Shown here: positions 1 to 5,324 of the stretch, one piece after another
Numbering within the stretch: the first letter of the stretch is position 1
Layout: every line of letters starts with the position of its first letter
Source of the DNA: CAYUPI01 sp964446585
GTDB lineage: Bacteria > Verrucomicrobiota > Verrucomicrobiia > Limisphaerales > UBA8199
Direction of reading: 5' to 3'
Length of the DNA: 5,324 nt
Assembly: GCA_964446585.1 (NCBI GenBank)
Contig: CAYUPI010000128.1
Location: forward strand, 1 to 5,324
Translations under genes and position numbers: made by a program
Notes under the pieces: generated by a model
The model's database searches: none
Seen by the model: only the letters and a program-made list of their open reading frames with translations
What the model was told of the DNA's origin: nothing

Positions 1-3
1 ACC

Positions 4-67
4 ATTGGTCCCGTCACCCGCTCTCAGCTTTTACACAGAACTCTTGACGCTACCAAGACGGACCAAT
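4..67. repeat. Imperfect inverted repeat downstream of mazG
   Basis: ATTGGTCC at 4-11 is the exact reverse complement of GGACCAAT at 60-67. With one bulged C the pairing extends by GTC (13-15) against GAC (57-59), giving about 11 paired bases around a loop of some 41 bases. It sits just after the mazG stop, where the minus-strand transcription unit may end. There is no T-tract within the window on the exit side, so it is not a standard intrinsic terminator, although the window edge cuts the view. Nothing else coding is visible in 1-69. Confidence 0.3.
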
Positions 68-69
68 CT

Positions 70-723
70 CTAAGCTGTCCGACCTTCGCGCTTTCGCAAG
101 CGCAGCTCCTGCTCCCGGGTCTCCGCGCGAAGCAGATCCTCGGCCGACCACCCTCTGCTTTGAGCATAAGCAGCCAGCTTGAAAAGACGCCTGGCAAGAA
201 GCGATTTCGTCAGCTTGCTCCTGGACGCCCGGTGGTTCAGCAACCTGGCTCGACGCGCTTTCTTGAGGAGCTTTTCAGCGCGCAACAAAGCCGGCAGATG
301 CCTGGGGATGCCATCCAGCGCGGATGGCCGCGCGTGGCGAGTTCCGTGTTTCTCTGCGCGCTTGATCTTTTCCCAGTTCGCCCAGACTTGATCAACGTCC
401 TTAACCTTCAGATCCCCAAAGACATGAGGATGCCGGCGGATCAATTTTTGAGTGATGTGCCGGGCCACCTGCTCGAAATCAAAAGCGCCCCGCTCTCCGC
501 CCAGTTGACAATGAAACACTACTTGTAACAACAGGTCGCCCAATTCCTCAGCCATCTCATGATCGTCCTCCGCTTCGATGGCATCGAGCAGTTCGTAAAC
601 TTCCTCCACCGCGTGCCAACGCAAGGTCTTGTGGTCTTGCTCTCGATCCCACGGGCAGCCTCTGGGTGAGCGCAGTCGTGCCATGACTGCGAGCAGATCG
701 TTGATGGCCGATTTCTGCTTCAT
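70..723 (-). CDS. mazG: MazG family nucleoside triphosphate pyrophosphohydrolase, degenerate C-terminal half
   Basis: MazG enzymes hydrolyse (d)NTPs to the monophosphate and pyrophosphate in the cytoplasm, clearing damaged or excess nucleotides. The ATG at 723 gives 217 residues. The N-terminal domain is intact: GCPWD at 22-26, the Mg-binding EExxE (E40, E41, E44) and ELGD (E60, D63), RRHPHVF at 96-102, and W117/E118/K121 of the WExIK motif. The linker LPALLRAEKLLKKA is also typical. After it the second MazG domain is shortened: the second EExxE helix is missing, and where family members have EExGDLL this protein has SLLARRL with no acidic ligand. The length is below the roughly 260 residues of the two-domain E. 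coli enzyme. The start was chosen because it is the first ATG and lies one base after the proB stop. An in-frame TTG at 762 would overlap proB by 38 bases. No clear Shine-Dalgarno precedes the ATG, so coupling to proB translation is likely. The family call is certain; how far activity is retained is not. Confidence 0.95.
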   Translation of the reverse strand: MKQKSAINDLLAVMARLRSPRGCPWDREQDHKTLRWHAVEEVYELLDAIEAEDDHEMAEELGDLLLQVVFHCQLGGERGAFDFEQVARHITQKLIRRHPHVFGDLKVKDVDQVWANWEKIKRAEKHGTRHARPSALDGIPRHLPALLRAEKLLKKARRARLLNHRASRSKLTKSLLARRLFKLAAYAQSRGWSAEDLLRAETREQELRLRKREGRTA

Positions 724-724
724 C

Positions 725-1801
725 TCACAAGATGACAAGATTGTCCCGATGCACAACCTCAACGCGCTTCAATTGGCCGGCCTGGATCTCTGCGGACTTG
801 AAGGCACAGATGCCACGGGCGAACTCGGTGCCGTCCAGGTCGCAAATTCGCACGACCTCCCCGGCCTCAAACTCTCCCTCGCACCGGGCCACGCCCGGGG
901 GCAAGAGGCTCTTGCCGCTTTCGCGCAAGGCCTTTTTCGCGCCGCCATCCACGAACAACGCGCCTTTGGGATGATGGAAAAAAGCAATCCAGCGCTTCCG
1001 CCCCTGCAATCGCGTCGATTTCGGCACGAACAATGTGCCCTCTTCGTCGCCGGCGACCACGCGTGCCAGAACAGTCTTGCTCCGGCCCGAAGCGATGACC
1101 ATCGGAATGCCCGAGCGAACTGAGATTTTGGCTGCCTGAATTTTTGAGGCCATACCTCCAACGGCCGTCTTGCTGTCGGTCCCTCCTGCCAGTCGCTCGA
1201 TGGCGCTGTCGATCTGTTCGATCGTCGCCAGCGTTTTCGGATTGGCTCGACCGAAATTTTCAATCACGCCATCCACGGTTGTGAGCAGGACCAGCAAGTC
1301 GGCGGGCAACAACGACGCGACCAACGCGGAGAGCTTGTCATTGTCGCCAAATTTCAGTTCGGTGAAAGAAATCGCATCATTCTCGTTGATAATCGGCACG
1401 ACGCCATGAGCCAGCAACGTCACGAGCGTGTTGCGAGCGTTGAGGTGGCGCTCGTGATGTTCCAGGTCTTCGTGGGTGAGCAGTACCTGGGCAACCGCCA
1501 GATCGAAGTGCGCAAACAGTTTTTCGTAAATGGCCATGAGGCGTGATTGTCCCACTGCTGCGCAAGCCTGCAGCTCGGCCAACTCGCTCGGCCGCCTTTG
1601 GAATCCCAGCGCGCCCATGCCTGCGCCGACCGCGCCGGAGGAGACGAGCACGATCTCCTTGCCCGCCTTTCGCTGTTCGGCCATTTGCGCCACCAGTTGC
1701 TCCATTTGGGCCAGATCGGGTTGCTTCCGGTCGTCCGTCAGGACACCGGTGCCCAGTTTCACCACGAGCCGGGTGACCTCTTTAAGCCACTGCGAGCGCA
1801 C
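725..1801 (-). CDS. proB: Glutamate 5-kinase with C-terminal PUA domain
   Basis: ProB phosphorylates L-glutamate with ATP to L-glutamyl 5-phosphate, the first and usually proline-inhibited step of proline synthesis, in the cytoplasm. The protein has 358 residues, close to the 367 of E. coli. The amino-acid kinase domain shows VVKLGTG (K15), SSGAVGAG at 54-61, AAVGQSRL at 81-88, INENDA at 138-143, FGDNDKLSA at 151-159 and GGMASK at 215-220, which carries the conserved lysine K220. From about residue 270 (RKRW) to the end a PUA domain follows, including SLLPPGV, GEVVRICDLDG and the terminal VHRDNLVIL. The start is GTG. It is the only sensible start before the conserved N-terminus, yet no Shine-Dalgarno is visible upstream. 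mazG begins one base after the TGA stop. proA, which encodes the next enzyme, is not in the window. Confidence 0.97.
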   Translation of the reverse strand: MRSQWLKEVTRLVVKLGTGVLTDDRKQPDLAQMEQLVAQMAEQRKAGKEIVLVSSGAVGAGMGALGFQRRPSELAELQACAAVGQSRLMAIYEKLFAHFDLAVAQVLLTHEDLEHHERHLNARNTLVTLLAHGVVPIINENDAISFTELKFGDNDKLSALVASLLPADLLVLLTTVDGVIENFGRANPKTLATIEQIDSAIERLAGGTDSKTAVGGMASKIQAAKISVRSGIPMVIASGRSKTVLARVVAGDEEGTLFVPKSTRLQGRKRWIAFFHHPKGALFVDGGAKKALRESGKSLLPPGVARCEGEFEAGEVVRICDLDGTEFARGICAFKSAEIQAGQLKRVEVVHRDNLVIL

Positions 1802-1884
1802 CGTGGGCTTGGTAGCAAACTCGATCCGGCCTGTCGAGGCGGATCCGGGAAAACGCGAAGCATCAAGCGTCTCGAGAAGGAGAT

Positions 1885-1910
1885 CTGCGCACGGAGTGCT
1901 GCTACGCAGC
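1885..1910 (-). other. Overlapping small hairpins in the mutL-proB gap
   Basis: The 126-base gap 1802-1927 holds no gene. Just after the mutL stop, GCTGC (1898-1902) pairs with GCAGC (1906-1910) around a 3-base loop. An alternative pairs CTGCG (1885-1889) with CGCAG (1905-1909), and on the minus strand GCAC-TCC-GTGC can also fold. These structures are mutually exclusive. No T-tract follows, so they do not form an intrinsic terminator, and I see no convincing promoter for proB in the gap. They could be mRNA-processing or leader structures, or chance folding in GC-rich DNA. Confidence 0.25.
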
Positions 1911-1927
1911 CCTTAATCGCTGGGCCA

Positions 1928-3934
1928 TCATTGCACCCTCCCAAACTTTTTCTCCAATTCGCGGAAATTCATTTCGATCAAGGTCGGCCGGCCGTGCGGG
2001 CAGGTGTAGGGCATGGCGCAGCGGCGCAGATCCTCGACCAGATGTTCCAATTCCCGCCCCGCGAGCGGGTCGTTGGCCTTGACGGCATGTCGGCAAACCG
2101 TTTTGGCAACGGTCTGCTCACCGAGGCGTAGCGTGTTAACTTCCTGGCCCGCGGCCTTCAGTTCGTCCACCAATTCCAGCACGAAGCGGCGCGCGTCAGT
2201 GGCCTTGACCAACGGCGGCAATGCGTCCAACAAAAAAGTGCGCTCGCCGAATTCGCTCAGGCCGACGCCCAGCCGGGTCAGCACTGGCAACTGCTCGCGT
2301 AGAAAATTCGAATCGCGCGCGGACAACTCCACCGTTTCGGGAAGCAGCAGTCTTTGCGAGGGGGCCTGTGCGTTCTGTTCCAACCGGTTGAGCATTTGCT
2401 CGAACAGAATTCTCTCGTGCGCGGCATGTTGATCGAGCAGGACCAGGCCGCGATCGGACTCGAGCACGACGTAAAGCTTGCCGATCACGCCGACCAGCCG
2501 GAGCGGCACCGCCAGCAACGGGACGGGCGATGAAGAAGAAGTGGTTGAAGGAACAGTTTGCTGTACCTCAGCGGGACGAGTGGGTGACGGCGGAGCTGCG
2601 ACGCGTGACTCGCTTGGAGCGATACGGAGACTCGGCTCTTGGCCAAAACCCATCTCCAAGCCCGGCTGTGAAGGGGGCAGTGCAGCCGGGTTGCTGGGTG
2701 GTGGCCGTAGCCTGGCTGGCAGATTCGGCAGGCTCGGCTGCTCACCTGGCGGGGCTGGCTGCGGCCGCGCGGTCGCCCCGACCTCTGGCCTCGGCTCATC
2801 GGCGGCAGGCTTTTGACCTTGAACTTCAGTTCCTGCTGTGTGGAAGCGCAGCAATGTTTGCCGGATGGCGTCGGCCACCAGCCGCCGCACAGCTCCTTCC
2901 TGATGAAATTTCACTTCGCGCTTGGCCGGATGGATGTTCACATCCACCGCGGCCGGATCGATTTCCAGAAACAGGCAGCAGACCGGGAAACGTCCCTTCA
3001 TCAATGCAGTATGGTATCCTTCCAGCAGGGCGTAATTCAGGCCGCGGTTCTCTACGGGGCGGCGGTTGACGAACAAATGTTGATCCTCGCGAGTCGCGCG
3101 GGAAACGCCCGGGGCGCCGATGTAGCCCCAGACTCGCAATGTCAAATGATCCCGCGAGGCGGGATCGACCGCCGAATCTCCGGACTCGGAACCGGCGGAC
3201 AGTGGCGGTTCGGAAAGGTCAGCCGAGTAATCAACCCTGAGCAAGCGCTGTTCGCCGCCATAAAGAGCACGGAGGCGCTCGCGGAGGGATGCCAGCCGGG
3301 CGTCGGCATCCTTGCCGGTCTTGAGCGCCGGCAATTGCCAGAGCAACCGCCCGTCTTTTTGAAACGTGAATGCCACCTCCGTATACGCCAGCGCTGCTAG
3401 CGTCAGGTAATGCTGAATGTGGGCGGCCTCGGTTTCCTCCGTGCGCAGAAATTTGCGCCGCGCAGGCAAATTGGAGAAAAGCTGCCGGACTTCGACGCTG
3501 GTGCCGGGCGCCGTTCCGGCCGCCTTGACCGCTATGATTTTGCCGGCGCTGACAACAATCTGCGTGCCTTCGGGCCCGGTGCTGTCGCGCTCGCGCGTGG
3601 TCAGGGTGAAGCGGCTGACACTGGCAATACTGGGCAGGGCCTCGCCGCGGAAACCCATAGTGGCGATGGCGGCGAGATCTTCCGCGCGTCGGATTTTGCT
3701 CGTGGCATGGCGTTCCAAACAGAGTAGGGCGTCATCGCGGCTCATACCCGTGCCATCGTCGATCACGCGGATAACGCTCCGCCCACCGGCCTGAATTTCG
3801 ACCGTCACCCGCGTCGCCGCGGCATCGAGCGAGTTCTCGACTAATTCCTTCACGGCGCTGGCCGGGCGCTCGATTACTTCGCCCGCGGCGATTTGATTCG
3901 CCACCTGTTCTGGCAAAAGCCGGATTCGATTCAT
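1928..3934 (-). CDS. mutL: DNA mismatch repair protein MutL, endonuclease type
   Basis: MutL is the ATP-driven matchmaker of mismatch repair, linking MutS to strand incision and removal. The 668 residues comprise three parts. The N-terminal GHKL ATPase has AAGEVIERP, KELVENSLDA at 29-38 (E30 catalytic, N34 Mg-binding by homology), DDGTGM at 59-64 and GFRGEAL at 94-100. A transducer domain follows, including VNRRPV and DVNIHPAKREVKF. After a Pro-rich, low-complexity linker at about 367-469, the C-terminal dimerisation domain begins. That domain carries the full latent-endonuclease motif DQHA(X)2E(X)4E (D501, H503, E507, E512; bases 2434-2399), a CRHAVKAND block from C614, CPHGRP at 645-650, and a terminal FGRV. 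QRLLLP at 527-532 fits the beta-clamp-binding pattern QxxLxP. The ATG start agrees with the family N-terminus. The kinase gene lies 90 bases upstream and proB 126 bases downstream; MutS is absent. Confidence 0.98.
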   Translation of the reverse strand: MNRIRLLPEQVANQIAAGEVIERPASAVKELVENSLDAAATRVTVEIQAGGRSVIRVIDDGTGMSRDDALLCLERHATSKIRRAEDLAAIATMGFRGEALPSIASVSRFTLTTRERDSTGPEGTQIVVSAGKIIAVKAAGTAPGTSVEVRQLFSNLPARRKFLRTEETEAAHIQHYLTLAALAYTEVAFTFQKDGRLLWQLPALKTGKDADARLASLRERLRALYGGEQRLLRVDYSADLSEPPLSAGSESGDSAVDPASRDHLTLRVWGYIGAPGVSRATREDQHLFVNRRPVENRGLNYALLEGYHTALMKGRFPVCCLFLEIDPAAVDVNIHPAKREVKFHQEGAVRRLVADAIRQTLLRFHTAGTEVQGQKPAADEPRPEVGATARPQPAPPGEQPSLPNLPARLRPPPSNPAALPPSQPGLEMGFGQEPSLRIAPSESRVAAPPSPTRPAEVQQTVPSTTSSSSPVPLLAVPLRLVGVIGKLYVVLESDRGLVLLDQHAAHERILFEQMLNRLEQNAQAPSQRLLLPETVELSARDSNFLREQLPVLTRLGVGLSEFGERTFLLDALPPLVKATDARRFVLELVDELKAAGQEVNTLRLGEQTVAKTVCRHAVKANDPLAGRELEHLVEDLRRCAMPYTCPHGRPTLIEMNFRELEKKFGRVQ

Positions 3935-3947
3935 ACAAGTGTAAACG

Positions 3948-3953
3948 CACCTC
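3948..3953 (-). promoter_or_regulatory. Candidate ribosome-binding site of mutL
   Basis: On the minus strand GAGGTG lies 13 bases before the mutL ATG, a rather long spacing. It is the only good Shine-Dalgarno-like sequence in front of any of the four protein genes. Its first G (base 3953) is the last base of the 12-bp inverted-repeat stem described at 3953-4009, so folding of that stem could affect ribosome access. Confidence 0.45.
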
Positions 3954-4009
3954 GTGATGCGTGAGGCGTGCGAGGGAGCGGGCGGCTCGGGTCCATATCA
4001 CGCATCACG
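3953..4009. repeat. 12-bp perfect inverted repeat built of heptamers (REP-like hairpin)
   Basis: CGTGATGCGTGA at 3953-3964 is the exact reverse complement of TCACGCATCACG at 3998-4009, with a 33-base loop. Each arm is made of imperfect tandem heptamers: GTGATGC GTGAGGC on the left and ATCACGC ATCACGC on the right. The loop can form a smaller hairpin, GAGC (3976-3979) with GCTC (3985-3988). The element fills most of the 90-base spacer between the kinase stop and mutL. On the minus strand no T-run follows, so an intrinsic terminator is unlikely. By architecture it resembles repetitive extragenic palindromes; whether it recurs in the genome cannot be seen here. Confidence 0.7.
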
Positions 4010-4024
4010 CATTGCGAACAACCA

Positions 4025-5128
4025 TCAGCGCGTAGGCAAGGGCAGCCCAAATGAAAACACCGCGCCTCGGCCCGGCTCATTGCGCGCCGCGATCCAGCCG
4101 TGGTGATCCTCGATGATCCGTTTGCAAATCGACAGGCCAAGACCTGTGCCATGCGCCTTGCCGTGCGTGGCGAACGCTTCGAACAGTTGATCGGCGATCT
4201 CGGGCGCTATCCCCGGGCCAGTGTCCTCGATTTCGGTGACCACCTCCTTCGCGTTGGGCGCCACGCGCAACAGGATTTTGCCACCTTCGGACATGGCATC
4301 GGTGGCATTGTGGATCAGGTTTTCGAAGACGCGGCGCAATCGCTTTGGATCGAGCAGCAGTTGGAGACCCGCGGGCGGCGTGTGTAACTCCAGTTCCACT
4401 GACCTGAGGGAAACTTCGGGTTTCATTTCTTCCGTCAACTGTTGTACGAACGCAACGTAATCGGTCGGCGCGGCGACGAAATCGGTGTGGCCGCCCTGGG
4501 TAAAATCCAGGATTTCTTCGATCAGATCGCTGATGCGCTCGACTTGTCTCTGAATCCGGGCTTTGGCGCGCAGACGCTGCTCGGGCGTGGCCTGATCCAT
4601 TTCCGCCATTTCAGCCGTGATACTGATGATGTTCAACGGATTCTTCAAATCGTGGACGATCGACCTGGAGAACCGGCCAATGATCGCCAGGCGCTCGCTC
4701 TGAAGCACCTCGCGCATGTGCTGCCGATTGAACTCTCGCAGCCGATGGCTGATCTCCCTCAGCAAGGCCATCGCGAGCGTCGGCGAGCGCTCCACCAGCG
4801 CCTGCATCCCCGCGCGCGGAATGAAATAAACGCTCGTCGGCCGTTTCGCGATTGCGCAGGCCGAACGTGGTTTCTCGTCGAGCACCGCCATCTCTCCGAA
4901 CAATTCTCCGGGACCAACCTGGGAAAAAACGTGACGGACCGTCGGGCTGATGAGGCCGGAAATCTCGACCGCTCCGTCCTTAATCACATAAACGCCCTCT
5001 CCGCGGTCGCCTTCCTTGAAAATTTCGCTGCCGGCGCTGAACTGCTGCTCAGTGGCCATTCCCCGCAACTTTTCCAGCTCGGGTCCGGAAAGCGGACGAA
5101 AAAGTTTGCTGTCTTCGAGCCTGACCAC
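4025..5128 (-). CDS. Soluble sensor histidine kinase with N-terminal cyclic-nucleotide-binding domain
   Basis: This 367-residue protein has no signal peptide or membrane segment, so it should act in the cytoplasm. Residues about 9-125 form a cNMP-binding (Crp-type) beta-roll: IFKEGDRGEGVYVIKDG, then a phosphate-binding cassette GELFGEMAVLDEKPRSA with G78, E79, R88 and S89 in the canonical places. A helical connector (about 125-150) leads to a HisKA domain with the H-box VHDLKNPLN (phospho-acceptor H159). The HATPase_c domain has the N-box ENLIHNATDA (N274), DTGPGI at 302-307, an F-box FEAF at 316-319 and GTGLGL at 327-332, so it should be catalytically competent. No receiver domain is attached and no response regulator is nearby, so its partner is unknown. 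The start is GTG at 5128: an in-frame TAA lies at 5138-5140, and later starts would cut the cNMP domain. No Shine-Dalgarno is visible. cAMP, cGMP or another ligand is possible. Confidence 0.93.
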   Translation of the reverse strand: MVRLEDSKLFRPLSGPELEKLRGMATEQQFSAGSEIFKEGDRGEGVYVIKDGAVEISGLISPTVRHVFSQVGPGELFGEMAVLDEKPRSACAIAKRPTSVYFIPRAGMQALVERSPTLAMALLREISHRLREFNRQHMREVLQSERLAIIGRFSRSIVHDLKNPLNIISITAEMAEMDQATPEQRLRAKARIQRQVERISDLIEEILDFTQGGHTDFVAAPTDYVAFVQQLTEEMKPEVSLRSVELELHTPPAGLQLLLDPKRLRRVFENLIHNATDAMSEGGKILLRVAPNAKEVVTEIEDTGPGIAPEIADQLFEAFATHGKAHGTGLGLSICKRIIEDHHGWIAARNEPGRGAVFSFGLPLPTR

Positions 5129-5134
5129 GCCGCC

Positions 5135-5164
5135 ACTTTAGACGAGCATGGCAATCCGGAACAA
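5135..5164 (-). promoter_or_regulatory. Candidate promoter of the histidine kinase gene, possibly leaderless
   Basis: On the minus strand TTGTTC (5164-5159) and TAAAGT (5140-5135) are separated by 18 bases and resemble weak -35 and -10 boxes. The -10 ends only 6 bases before the GTG, so transcription would begin at or next to the start codon. This fits the lack of a Shine-Dalgarno. The match is modest (3/6 and 4/6 to consensus). Confidence 0.3.
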
Positions 5165-5202
5165 GCCCTACGTGTGTGTTCTGAGCCGGTCGGGCTCGAA
5201 AC

Positions 5203-5231
5203 TTGACGCGCGCCGCGGCAAAAACTAGCTT
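5203..5231 (+). promoter_or_regulatory. Sigma-70-type promoter of tRNA-His
   Basis: TTGACG at 5203-5208 matches the -35 consensus in five of six bases. After an ideal 17-base spacer comes TAGCTT at 5226-5231, which has the TAnnnT core of a -10 box. Transcription would start near 5238, about 8 bases before the tRNA, a normal short leader for a stable RNA. The position and spacing make this convincing. Confidence 0.65.
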
Positions 5232-5245
5232 AGTGCCGGGTGGTT

Positions 5246-5324
5246 GGTGGTCGTAGCTCAGCCTGGTTAGAGCCCCAGATTGTGGATCTGGCTGTCGCGG
5301 GTTCAAATCCCGTCGACCACCCCA
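5246..5324 (+). tRNA. tRNA-His (anticodon GTG), with encoded G-1 and CCA
   Basis: A full cloverleaf can be drawn. The acceptor stem is GTGGTCG (5247-5253) with CGACCAC (5314-5320). The D stem is GCTC (5256-5259) with GAGC (5270-5273). The anticodon stem CCAGA (5275-5279) pairs with TCTGG (5287-5291) and encloses TTGTGGA, with anticodon GTG at 5282-5284. The T stem GCGGG (5297-5301) pairs with CCCGT (5309-5313) around TTCAAAT, with one G-U pair. The extra G at 5246 faces C73 at 5321, the identity element read by histidyl-tRNA synthetase, and CCA is encoded at 5322-5324. It decodes CAC and CAU. It is divergent from the kinase gene and ends at the window edge. Confidence 0.97.

Noticed and set aside
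1..24. Intact tRNA-Gly entering from the left edge
   Set aside because: The bases that should form the T loop and the 5' side of the T stem do not match, and no CCA follows the discriminator base, so at most a fragment is present.
44..76. Plus-strand promoter starting with TTGACG near the left edge
   Set aside because: The nearest -10-like sequence (TAAGCT) is 21 bases away and no plus-strand gene follows.
721..762. Upstream TTG start for mazG (13 extra residues)
   Set aside because: It would overlap proB by 38 bases, and the extra residues do not match the family N-terminus. The ATG at 723 fits better.
1547..2131. 194-codon plus-strand open frame across the proB-mutL junction
   Set aside because: It overlaps the coding ends of two certain genes and shows no recognisable motif, so it is a codon-bias shadow.
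3953..4009. Intrinsic terminator after the histidine kinase gene
   Set aside because: The loop is long (33 bases) and no T-run follows the stem on the minus strand, so the structure is described as a repeat instead.
3990..4024. Possible mutL promoter (TTGTTC, then TGATAT on the minus strand)
   Set aside because: The spacer is only 15 bases and the -10 match is poor. The sequence is largely part of the heptamer repeat.
4442..5206. 254-codon open frame on the plus strand opposite the histidine kinase
   Set aside because: It lies antisense to a gene with full domain matches, its protein resembles no family I know, and long antisense frames are expected in GC-rich DNA.
1..5324. A mobile element, CRISPR array, defence island or biosynthetic cluster
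   Set aside because: All coding space is taken by four ordinary housekeeping or signalling genes. There are no transposase or integrase genes, no regularly spaced repeats and no compositional break visible by eye.

Overview
The window carries a compact, GC-rich (roughly 60% by eye) bacterial housekeeping segment. Four protein genes lie head to tail on the minus strand, and one tRNA gene lies on the plus strand at the right edge. In transcription order (right to left) the protein genes are a soluble histidine kinase with a cyclic-nucleotide-binding domain, mutL, proB and mazG. tRNA-His is divergent from the kinase and ends exactly at the last base of the window. I see no insertion sequence, phage gene, CRISPR array, toxin-antitoxin pair or defence cassette.

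Layout: 1-69 is non-coding sequence downstream of mazG, with an imperfect inverted repeat and a short stretch resembling the 3' end of a tRNA-Gly. 70-723 is mazG and 725-1801 is proB, separated by one base. 1802-1927 is a 126-base gap with overlapping small hairpins. 1928-3934 is mutL. 3935-4024 is a 90-base spacer almost filled by a 12-bp perfect inverted repeat made of GTGATGC-type heptamers. 4025-5128 is the kinase. 5129-5245 is a divergent promoter region, and 5246-5324 is tRNA-His.

Organism: no gene here is a strong taxonomic marker. The methyl-independent (endonuclease) type of MutL argues against Enterobacteria and their relatives. The high GC content, the scarcity of clear Shine-Dalgarno sequences, the GTG starts of proB and the kinase, and the extragenic heptamer repeat together suggest an environmental bacterium, perhaps of the Verrucomicrobiota (Pedosphaera/Limisphaera-like). 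This is a tentative inference from style, not a placement.

How the genes relate: proB (first step of proline synthesis) and mazG (hydrolysis of non-canonical or excess NTPs) are almost certainly co-transcribed and translationally coupled. mutL (mismatch repair) may be read into the same transcript. mutL and mazG share a loose genome-maintenance theme. The kinase has no receiver domain and no response regulator in the window, so its output is unknown. I did not find a clearly new biological system. The points most worth a second look are the degenerate C-terminal half of MazG, the hairpin that abuts the mutL ribosome-binding site, and the cNMP-domain kinase that may be read from a leaderless transcript.
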